A DNA stretch of 63,068 nucleotides from Deltaproteobacteria bacterium (GTDB lineage Bacteria > Desulfobacterota > Desulfobacteria > Desulfobacterales > ETH-SRB1), in the NCBI GenBank assembly GCA_030272815.1, contig JAJSZT010000015.1, forward strand, positions 1 to 63,068. The letters are read 5' to 3'. Below, piece by piece: positions 29,303-35,499 of this stretch; positions within the stretch are counted from its first letter, which is position 1; every line of letters starts with the position of its first letter. The notes under the pieces were generated by a model. The model saw only the letters and a list, made by a program, of their open reading frames with translations, had not been told where the DNA came from and made no database searches. The position numbers were made by a program, and so were the translations under genes.

Positions 29303-29455
29303 TTAGCCCGAATCTCTCATGAACAACTTATAAAATAATGTACAACTAATTGAATTATTGTAAATTATTAGTGACTTTGATTTATGCACCATACAACACT
29401 TTATAGATGGTATTTATAATTAAATTCTTTATGAGTTGTTCACCTTTCGGGTTAA
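29303..29455. mobile_element. inverted-repeat element between mraZ and rsmH
   Basis: The ends TTAGCCCGAA and TTCGGGTTAA are inverted, and the inner arms TGAACAACTTATAAA and TTTATGAGTTGTTCA extend the dyad. About 153 bp, AT-rich, non-coding. The right end contains the mraZ stop codon. Confidence 0.6.
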
Positions 29456-29898
29456 AGCCCTAATTTTGCTATTTCGTTGCTGACAGCCTCCTTTTTCATA
29501 TCTTCTTCCATCTGCACCACTTCCTGCTCATAATTTTCCTTAGACCATATTTCAAAATGAACTATCTGCCCCACAAGCACGATTTCCTTTTCAAATTCCG
29601 CATACTGCCTTAAAACCGGTGGAATCAGGATCCGGCCCTGCTTGTCACAATTACAATCAGAGGCACCCCCTATAAATACTCTCCTGAAGCGGCGCATATA
29701 CTCGCTTGTTTCAGACATTGCCAAAACCTTGGATTCGATCTTGCTCCATTGATCAAACGTATAGGCAAAAAGGGCTTTATCCAGCCTGGTAACTATCACT
29801 CCGCCACCGCCTCCGGCTTTTATGACATCACGAAATCTGGCCGGAATTATTATACGTCCCTTTGAATCAATTGTATTAAAGGAGCTTCCTCTAAACAT
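29452..29898 (-). CDS. mraZ: transcriptional regulator MraZ
   Basis: A 148-residue DNA-binding protein with two AbrB-like swapped-hairpin repeats (DSKGRIIIPARFRD near 10-24 and DKQGRILIPPVLRQY near 85-99). MraZ usually represses its own dcw operon through TGGGN repeats upstream. Here a 164-bp element lies only 12 bp before the start codon and separates the gene from any ancestral promoter, so regulation has probably changed. Confidence 0.95.
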   Translation of the reverse strand: MFRGSSFNTIDSKGRIIIPARFRDVIKAGGGGGVIVTRLDKALFAYTFDQWSKIESKVLAMSETSEYMRRFRRVFIGGASDCNCDKQGRILIPPVLRQYAEFEKEIVLVGQIVHFEIWSKENYEQEVVQMEEDMKKEAVSNEIAKLGL

Positions 29899-29910
29899 AA
29901 ATCACCATCG

Positions 29911-30074
29911 GAGACCTTTGCAAAACGCCCCCTTTTGCCCAAATAGCGCTAAAGCTTCACTTCGTGCCAGCGTCAGGCTCAAATTTTAAGCCTCGAAATA
30001 CTCAATGTATTCCTACATTTAAAATTTTCACCTTCCTTGAACTTGAACAAAATTGAACATTTTTCAAAGGTCTC
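29911..30074. mobile_element. 164-bp MITE, GAGACCTTTG family, copy E
   Basis: The ends GAGACCTTTG and CAAAGGTCTC are perfect inverted repeats. Flanks CATCG (29906-29910) and CATTG (30075-30079) look like a 5-bp duplication with one change. It is the same length as the copy at 50270-50433, which is in the opposite orientation. Confidence 0.82.
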
Positions 30075-30541
30075 CATTGATATCCACTTTTTTCCACTAT
30101 GTTTTTGTCAAATTACATTATTCAACAAAAGTCAAGAAAAAAAATATACCAAATCGATTTATTTTTATAATAATTCATAAATGTTAAAGGCGTCCAGATA
30201 TATTAATTTTTATGTGGAGTTTTGTGGGATTCTTAATTAGCAAAGACCAACTCGTGTTTTTTAACATCGGGCTTGCAGAAAGCCTTGTGTTTACCGGCCT
30301 GGAAGGCGAAATTGCTCGAAGTCGTTCGCAAAAGATTTTTTACTCGACCTGCACCAATCTCTTTGCGCAAGAGGAATTTTCAGATACAAAAGGATTTGCA
30401 TTCAAATAAACTAAAACCTATAGTCAAATCACAACCTACATTAGGAATGAGAAAGAAATTAAGCAACGATACAGAACCCTGAACAACTAAAAAAAATATA
30501 AATTTCTTCTTTCGCAAAAATAGTGGTCAAGGAGGATTATA
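30075..30541. other. intergenic region upstream of cas1
   Basis: AT-rich. It contains two short overlapping open frames (30212-30409 and 30273-30482) without ribosome sites or recognisable motifs, which I do not call as genes. AAGGAGG at about 30529-30535 is the cas1 ribosome binding site. No CRISPR-repeat-like sequence was found here. Confidence 0.4.
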
Positions 30542-31555
30542 GTGCAACTGGTAATAAACAGCGCCGGCACATATATTACACAAAAGGACGGTCTTTTCAG
30601 GCTTAAAAATAAAGACAAACGTTTTGATGTTTCACCCCTGAAGATAGAATCAATCGTTATCTCCAACCAGGCCATGATTACCACCCAGGCAATAACAACG
30701 GCCATGGAGAATAATATAGATATTGTGTTTTTAAATGGATATGGCGACCCAATCGGTAGAATATGGTTTGCCAAAATGGGAAGCACAGCGCTTATCCGCA
30801 GAAAACAACTGGAAATTGCAGAAGATAAAAAAGGGCTTGAATTGGTCATTGATATGATCAGGCAAAAAATTGAAAACCAGAACGGGTTTCTAAAAAAACT
30901 GATGTATTCCAGGCCTGGCAGGGAAAATCTGTTTGAAAGCCCGATCAAGATTATTGACAGCGCTCTTTCCGGTCTTTCCATGCATGACGGGACAATCGAA
31001 GATGCCAGAAACAGCATTATGGGGTTTGAGGGCGCGGCCGGCAGAGCATATTTTCAGTGCCTCTCCAAAATAATGCCGGAAAAATATCTATTCAAAGGAA
31101 GGTCGCAGCAGCCGGCCAGAGATCCATTTAATGCTGTGCTCAATTACTGCTATGGAATCCTTTATTCCAGGATTGAAAAAGCCTGCATACTGGCCGGCCT
31201 TGATCCCTATGTGGGCTTTCTTCACACCGATAATTACAATAAAAAATCCATGGTATTTGATCTTATTGAGCCTTTTAGAATTTATGCGGAACAGACCGCT
31301 GCATATCTTTTTACAGGGAAAAAGATAAAAGATGAGTATTTTCATGCGACTGAAAATGCGGTTTCTTTAAATGACAAGGGAAAACCGGTTGTTGTTGATG
31401 CGATAAACAGTCTTATGGAGGAGACTATAAGATACAAGAAAAAGAATGTAAAAAGAAAGTATATTCCTCAGCACGAAGCCCACAGGCTTGCAAATATTCT
31501 GCTTGCCGATGAAAGCGAAAAAAGGCCGAAATGGCTGGAGATTAAGGAGTTTTGA
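30542..31555 (+). CDS. cas1: CRISPR integrase Cas1
   Basis: A 337-residue metal-dependent integrase that inserts new spacers. The metal ligands are visible as E163 (GFEGAAGRAYF), H228 (GFLHTDNYNKKS) and E243 (DLIEPFR). The all-beta N-terminal part and the alpha C-terminal part are of normal length. The start is GTG with AAGGAGG 7 bases before it. It lies 4 bp upstream of cas2. cas1-cas2 stand about 3 kb from the effector genes and 11 kb from the array. Confidence 0.97.
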   Translation: MQLVINSAGTYITQKDGLFRLKNKDKRFDVSPLKIESIVISNQAMITTQAITTAMENNIDIVFLNGYGDPIGRIWFAKMGSTALIRRKQLEIAEDKKGLELVIDMIRQKIENQNGFLKKLMYSRPGRENLFESPIKIIDSALSGLSMHDGTIEDARNSIMGFEGAAGRAYFQCLSKIMPEKYLFKGRSQQPARDPFNAVLNYCYGILYSRIEKACILAGLDPYVGFLHTDNYNKKSMVFDLIEPFRIYAEQTAAYLFTGKKIKDEYFHATENAVSLNDKGKPVVVDAINSLMEETIRYKKKNVKRKYIPQHEAHRLANILLADESEKRPKWLEIKEF

Positions 31556-31559
31556 GGAA

Positions 31560-31856
31560 ATGAGCGTCCTTGTCTGGATAATATACGATATTGTCGAAAA
31601 CAAACCGAGAACAAAGATCGCGAAAGAATGTAAGAAATTCGGTCTTATCAGAGTTCAAAAAAGCGTTTTTCTAGGAAGGCTTGAATCAAACCGCTTTGAT
31701 GAACTATCGGAAAAATGTCGTGACCTGATTGATGAAAAAACAGACAGCGTTTACCTGTTTCCTTTCTGTCAGGAGAATTTCAGGAATATAAAGGTTCTGG
31801 GGCAGGGTTTTGATAGGAAACTGGTGAATGATGAGATTCTTGCGAAGTTTTTCTGA
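31560..31856 (+). CDS. cas2: CRISPR adaptation protein Cas2
   Basis: A 98-residue ferredoxin-fold partner of Cas1. The N-terminal strand reads VLVWIIYDIVENKPRTKIAKECKKFG, split over residues 3-28, with the conserved aspartate at residue 10. The R-V-Q-K-S-V-F-LG segment and DSVYLFPFC follow the family pattern. The ATG at 31560 is chosen because GAGG precedes it; in-frame sequence further upstream lies inside cas1. Confidence 0.95.
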   Translation: MSVLVWIIYDIVENKPRTKIAKECKKFGLIRVQKSVFLGRLESNRFDELSEKCRDLIDEKTDSVYLFPFCQENFRNIKVLGQGFDRKLVNDEILAKFF

Positions 31857-31940
31857 ATCAATCTGTGCATATAAACAATAAAACATAATTGAAAATTAGA
31901 AACATTGTAACACGTTAGCTCTTTTAAATATTATTTTTTT

Positions 31941-32133
31941 GGACAGGATTTACAAGATATTCAGGATTTAAATTATCGAAACTTTTCCTGTTAATCCAAA
32001 TCTAAATCCTTATACCTTGATACACACCTTCTTCATGTTGTGATTATATTTTATGATTTACTGGATAGCTACAATGAGAGCTAACTTTGTTTGTGCACTT
32101 TAAATAAAATCTTGTTTATCTTGTTATCCTGTC
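31941..32133. repeat. inverted-repeat region downstream of cas2
   Basis: GGACAGGATTTACAAGAT at the left is mirrored by the complement of ATCTTGTTATCCTGTC at the right, with further AGGATT-type motifs inside. It is a dispersed-repeat style sequence in the 389-bp gap between cas2 and the AbrB-like gene. No gene is seen. Confidence 0.5.
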
Positions 32134-32245
32134 AGATTCTTTTTTCAAAAGGCTAAATTGTTACAAAACATTAATGCTTGTATTATTTTACAAGATGGAC
32201 TATTTTATAAAGTAAGAATATATTAATTTGAAGGATAAATATAAA

Positions 32246-32509
32246 ATGTATGCAAAAGTATCAAAGAAGGGTCAAATAACGATCCCTAAGCCAATTAGGA
32301 AAAAATTAAAAATCGAAAAAGATGGCGCGGTTTTGTTTCTTGTTGAAGACGACGAGGTCAAGCTAAAAGGCGTTCCCGGAGTGCAATCGGAACAATTAGC
32401 CGGGAGTCTGAAAAAATATGCAAAGGGATATGTTTCTTTAAAAAAAATAAGAAAGAAAATACAAGATGAAATTGCTAAAGAAACAGCAGGAGAAGGTTTA
32501 TCCGGCTGA
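32246..32509 (+). CDS. AbrB/SpoVT-fold antitoxin-like DNA-binding protein
   Basis: An 87-residue protein. The N-terminal 45 residues form the swapped-hairpin AbrB domain (AKVSKKGQITIPKPIRKKLKI), as in VapB/MazE-type antitoxins and transcription factors. The C-terminal half is basic and helical, as expected for a toxin-binding tail. AAGGA at 32231 sits 10 bases before the ATG at 32246, so the in-frame TTG at 32228 is not used. Normally a PIN toxin gene would overlap its end, but here the PIN gene is 206 bp away with a CRISPR-like unit between them. Confidence 0.75.
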   Translation: MYAKVSKKGQITIPKPIRKKLKIEKDGAVLFLVEDDEVKLKGVPGVQSEQLAGSLKKYAKGYVSLKKIRKKIQDEIAKETAGEGLSG

Positions 32510-32561
32510 TTTTTATGAGAGTGAACTTTGGGAATTTATTGTAAAGAAAAAAGGTGCTTGA
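32466..32561 (+). CDS. 31-residue overlapping small ORF
   Basis: An ATG inside the AbrB-like gene opens a different frame of 31 codons that ends at the -35 box described next. The peptide is charged (KKQQEK ... ESELWEF). I see no family match. It could be a leftover N-terminus of a lost toxin gene that once overlapped the antitoxin, or chance. Confidence 0.2.
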   Translation: MKLLKKQQEKVYPADFYESELWEFIVKKKGA

Positions 32562-32590
32562 CATTTAGTTTTTTATAGATTTAGTTAGTT
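32558..32590 (+). promoter_or_regulatory. putative promoter containing a pseudo-spacer target
   Basis: TTGACA at 32558-32563 is a perfect -35 box. With 16-18 base spacing the -10 would fall at 32580-32587 (TTTAGT/TTAGTT/TAGTTA, weak). 32576-32590 matches the first 15 nt of the pseudo-spacer at 32628 except at positions 6 and 12, and is preceded by TTA, a plausible type I-B PAM. An effector complex bound here would cover the -10 region and start site. Confidence 0.55.
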
Positions 32591-32688
32591 AGATCATTTC
32601 TTAATCCAACATAATAAGGATTGAAACTAGATATAGTTTGTTGAAAATAGTTTTTTTCATCACATCCATTAAAACAAGGATAAAAAAC
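32591..32688 (+). ncRNA. CRISPR-mimic RNA: pseudo-repeat, pseudo-spacer, pseudo-repeat
   Basis: Pseudo-repeat 1 (32591-32627) shares its last 12 bases AAGGATTGAAAC and the TCCA of the hairpin arm with the repeat of the array at 42796. Pseudo-repeat 2 (32651-32688) shares 16 consecutive bases (TCCATTAAAACAAGGA plus T) but has a degenerate handle. The stem around the same 10-base loop is 3 bp in the true repeat, 5 bp in pseudo-repeat 1 (AATCC/GGATT) and 4 bp in pseudo-repeat 2. The 23-nt pseudo-spacer is 32628-32650. What is conserved is exactly what one mature crRNA would need: the 5' handle from the first unit and the 3' hairpin from the second. This resembles CreA-type antitoxin RNAs. Expression is not shown. 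Confidence 0.6.
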
Positions 32689-32715
32689 ATCATATCTATT
32701 TTATGGAAATAAAAC

Positions 32716-33126
32716 ATGAATTCAACAAAGAAAGTGTATCTTATTGATACAAACATTATTCTTAGATACTTGCTTGATGATCATAAAGTGCATAGCCCTA
32801 AAGCAGGAGCTTTTATGGCAAAAGTCTTTGAAGGGACAAAAAAGGCCGAGATATTTGATGTGGTTATTGTTGAATGCATCTATGTTATGGAAAAATATTA
32901 TCAAATTCCCAAGAGTGAGATTTCAACAAAATTAAGCGGAATACTGAATTTTTCCGGCATTGTAAATCTCGATAGATCAGAAATCCTCGAAGCGCTTCTA
33001 AAATACAAAAGCACCAATATTGATATCGTAGATTGTCTTCTTGCCGCCCATTCTTCTCCTGAAAAGGTCGTTATTTCATTCGACAAAGACATGAAAAAAT
33101 TAAAAGCGGTCAGCGAAATTTTGTAA
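32716..33126 (+). CDS. PIN-domain ribonuclease toxin (VapC-like)
   Basis: A 136-residue PIN domain of normal VapC length. The acidic residues of the active site are present: D11 in YLIDTN, E53 in VIVECIYVM, D103/D106 in NIDIVD and D119 in SFDKDM. Such proteins cleave tRNA or other RNA and arrest growth when not restrained. The gene follows the CRISPR-mimic unit by 27 bp, has only a weak ribosome site (GGAA) and is 48 bp upstream of cas6, with which it is probably co-transcribed. Confidence 0.88.
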   Translation: MNSTKKVYLIDTNIILRYLLDDHKVHSPKAGAFMAKVFEGTKKAEIFDVVIVECIYVMEKYYQIPKSEISTKLSGILNFSGIVNLDRSEILEALLKYKSTNIDIVDCLLAAHSSPEKVVISFDKDMKKLKAVSEIL

Positions 33127-33174
33127 AAACAGGGATTGCCTTTGTTAAGATGTTACTGAAATCAAGGATAAATC

Positions 33175-33837
33175 ATGAAAAAAGCAACTCTTAGTTTTAG
33201 TAATGTTAATTTGAGAGCATCGCATATACATAAATTTCGTGGCTTTATCGGAAATTTTTTTAAAAATCATGATCTTATTCATAATCATGATTTGAAAACA
33301 GGAAAACCGATATACCGATATCCGTTAATCCAGTTCAAGCTGATAGATAAAACGCCCGCAATCATTGCTATAACGGACAAGGCTGTGAGCATTTTTTCGG
33401 AAATATTCATGAAGCTTGATAAGATTATTATTGAAGATACCGTTATCCCTGTTTTTGAAAAAGATCTAAAAGTAGAAGAAGTCGAATTCGGATATTCCGA
33501 TGAAATATTTATGTACGAATTTGCTTCTCCCTGGATCGGACTTAATCAGAAAAACTTCAAAAAATACAATGAGGCAGACAGGGAAGAAAAGAACGAAATG
33601 CTGAAAAGAGTGATAACGGGCAATATCTTGTCCATGTCAAAGTATCTTGACTGCTGGCTTTCAAAAGATCAGAAGATTAAAATTGATATTAAGCTAAAAG
33701 AAATAAAAGTAAACCTTAAAGGCAAAAGCATGACAGGGTTTAACGGTATATTTAAAACCAATTTTTTAATACCTGATTATCTGGGGATTGGGAAATCGGT
33801 TTCGAGGGGGTTTGGAGCTGTAAGGAGGGTGATATAA
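33175..33837 (+). CDS. cas6: Cas6-family CRISPR RNA endonuclease, paralog 1
   Basis: A 220-residue protein ending in a glycine-rich loop (GIGKSVSRGFGAVRRV) typical of Cas6 enzymes, which cut precursor crRNA inside the repeat to leave an 8-nt handle. Two RAMP-like halves are likely. A candidate catalytic histidine lies in the N-terminal part (H17, H19 or H35-H37). AAGGA precedes the ATG. It is closest in style to the paralog at 34836 (shared YPLIQ-K, W-GLN-QNFKKY, LTGNIL-like blocks) but clearly diverged. Confidence 0.85.
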   Translation: MKKATLSFSNVNLRASHIHKFRGFIGNFFKNHDLIHNHDLKTGKPIYRYPLIQFKLIDKTPAIIAITDKAVSIFSEIFMKLDKIIIEDTVIPVFEKDLKVEEVEFGYSDEIFMYEFASPWIGLNQKNFKKYNEADREEKNEMLKRVITGNILSMSKYLDCWLSKDQKIKIDIKLKEIKVNLKGKSMTGFNGIFKTNFLIPDYLGIGKSVSRGFGAVRRVI

Positions 33838-33891
33838 GAAAATGTGGCATCTTTCAACAAGCCCCAAAAGTGGTTTACAGTCTTAGTGCTT

Positions 33892-33923
33892 CTCGTTCCC
33901 ATGCTCCAGCGTGGGAATGCATA
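33892..33923. repeat. half copy of the 68-bp palindromic repeat
   Basis: CTCGTTCCCATGCTCCAGCG and the following GTGGGAATGCATA match the first half of the unit at 21910. It lies between cas6 paralog 1 and the ORF6N gene, in the segment that appears to have been inserted. Confidence 0.7.
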
Positions 33924-33972
33924 ACCGAAATATTTTGAAGGGTCTTAACGCTATAAAAAGGTGGATTAAATA

Positions 33973-34515
33973 ATGTCCGAGCTAATTTCAATTGAGGCTG
34001 TTGCCAGTAAAATATTTTTTATCCGTAGTGTTAAGGTGATGCTGGACAAAGATCTTGCAGAGCTTTATGGGGTTGAAACAAGAGTTTTAAATCAGGCCGT
34101 AAAAAGGCATAAAAAACGTTTTCCTGAGGATTTCATGTTTCAGCTTTCAAAAAGCGAATGTGATTTTTTGATATCACAATTTGTGACATCAAAAAAGTCA
34201 GGCAGAGGCGGTGCGCGAAAAATGCCTTATGCCTTCACTGAGCAGGGGGTTGCCATGCTGTCCGGCATTTTAAATAGTGATAGAGCCATCGCGGTTAACA
34301 TTCAAATCATGAGAACCTTTACAAAGCTTCGCCACATGATTTCTGATAATGAAGATTTAAGGCGAGAGCTTGCTGAATTAAGGGGACAAACAGACGAACG
34401 CTTTCAAATTGTTTTTGAAACTTTGGATCAGCTTTTGACTGTGGATGTTAAGGAAAAGAAAAAGATTGGATTTATGGTTAAAGAAAAAGTCATCGAATAC
34501 GGAAAGAAGGAATGA
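33973..34515 (+). CDS. ORF6N domain protein
   Basis: A 180-residue protein with an N-terminal ORF6N DNA-binding domain (IRSVKVMLDKDLAELYGVET and later YAFTEQGVAMLSGILNS), common in phages and mobile elements. The C-terminal part (residues 110-165) is a charged coiled coil. It has no known place in CRISPR immunity. It is flanked by a complete cas6 and a cas6 3' fragment that are near-direct repeats, which points to insertion or recombination. Confidence 0.85.
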   Translation: MSELISIEAVASKIFFIRSVKVMLDKDLAELYGVETRVLNQAVKRHKKRFPEDFMFQLSKSECDFLISQFVTSKKSGRGGARKMPYAFTEQGVAMLSGILNSDRAIAVNIQIMRTFTKLRHMISDNEDLRRELAELRGQTDERFQIVFETLDQLLTVDVKEKKKIGFMVKEKVIEYGKKE

Positions 34516-34653
34516 GAAATAAAAGTAAACCTTAAAGGCAAAAGCATGACAGCATTTAACGGGATATTTAAAACCAATTTTTGTTTGCCTGATTATCTGG
34601 GAATTGGGAAATCGGTTTCACGGGGGTTTGGGATGGTGAGGAGGGTGATATAA
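34516..34653 (+). pseudogene. 3' fragment of a third cas6
   Basis: 46 in-frame codons from GAAATAAAAG to TAA correspond to residues ~175-220 of cas6 paralog 1, with substitutions (GFNG to AFNG, NFLIP to NFCLP, GAVRR to GMVRR). The similarity continues several bases past the stop. It begins exactly at the ORF6N stop codon, has no start of its own and is a relic. Confidence 0.85.
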
Positions 34654-34699
34654 AAAATGTGATAAAATAGATAGTTATACTGTATGTTTCAATATAACA

Positions 34700-34792
34700 T
34701 TGAAAGTGTTTATATAAAAAAGCATATTGATCGATATGCATATGGTACCGTATGCAATTTCATATAAATTGATGGAGCAATTATCAATTTAT
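34700..34792 (+). promoter_or_regulatory. putative promoter and dyad upstream of the effector operon
   Basis: TTGAAA (34700-34705) and CATATT (34723-34728) are spaced 17 bases apart. Downstream, a perfect 10-bp inverted repeat ATAAATTGAT / ATCAATTTAT (34764-34773, 34783-34792) could be an operator or 5' UTR hairpin. A near-palindrome around GGTACC lies at about 34739-34754. This is the only sizeable gap before the cas6-cas8-cas7-cas5-cas3 run. Confidence 0.4.
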
Positions 34793-34835
34793 AATTATTA
34801 TAACAGTAGCTTACTGTGCAGCAAATCTTAACCTT

Positions 34836-35498
34836 ATGAAATTAAGACTCTTCACTGCAATCTTCGATTTTGAAATGGCACGCAGAGAAATTCCGGCCTT
34901 TCGCGGCGCTATTATCAAAAAAGTAGGCCGAGAAAGCATTCTCTTTCATAACCATTCAGGAAATAAATTCCGATATGGTTATCCATTAATCCAATATAAA
35001 CTTGTTGGTAAGAATCCGGCAATCATTTGCATTAATAGCGGTTATGATGAATCATTAAAGTTGTTTGAAAATACAGAATGGAATTTTAATATAAATAATA
35101 AAGCAGTACATGCCAGCATCAAACATCTGTCTTTTGATTATTTTGAATGTGGATTAACCTCAAGCGTTGTTAAGTACAGAATCAACAACTGGTATGGACT
35201 TAATGAGCAAAACTTTAAAAAATATACACTTTTAACAGCAGATTCAGAACGCAAAGAATTCCTTGAAAAGATATTGACAGGAAACATCCTCTCTTTTGCC
35301 AAAGGAATCAATTGGATAGTAGATGCCCAAATAATGCTTTCAGTGAATTATATACAGAACAGAAGGTTTTTTAATTTTAAAAACAACAAAATTGCGGGAT
35401 TTGATCTAATTTTTTCTACAAATGTATTGCTGCCGGACAAAATCGGCTTGGGCAAATCAGTATCTCGCGGTTTTGGTATAATTAGAAAGGTTGCATAA
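34836..35498 (+). CDS. cas6: Cas6-family CRISPR RNA endonuclease, paralog 2
   Basis: A 220-residue protein ending GLGKSVSRGFGIIRKV, the Cas6 glycine-rich loop. The N-terminal ferredoxin-like half (FTAIFDFEMARREIPAFRGAI, residues 6-26) includes nearby candidate histidines H38/H40. It is the first gene of the effector operon and is followed one base later by cas8, so it is the likely main crRNA-processing enzyme. No clear Shine-Dalgarno precedes its ATG. Confidence 0.87.
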   Translation: MKLRLFTAIFDFEMARREIPAFRGAIIKKVGRESILFHNHSGNKFRYGYPLIQYKLVGKNPAIICINSGYDESLKLFENTEWNFNINNKAVHASIKHLSFDYFECGLTSSVVKYRINNWYGLNEQNFKKYTLLTADSERKEFLEKILTGNILSFAKGINWIVDAQIMLSVNYIQNRRFFNFKNNKIAGFDLIFSTNVLLPDKIGLGKSVSRGFGIIRKVA

Positions 35499-35499
35499 A

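Noticed and set aside
30212-30482. Two overlapping small frames upstream of cas1
   Set aside because: No ribosome binding site, no recognisable motif, and they overlap each other in AT-rich sequence.
34681-34710. Another CRISPR-repeat remnant (GTTTCAAT and CATTGAAAG) upstream of cas6 paralog 2
   Set aside because: Only 8 bases match and the flanking repeat bases are absent; expected by chance in AT-rich sequence.
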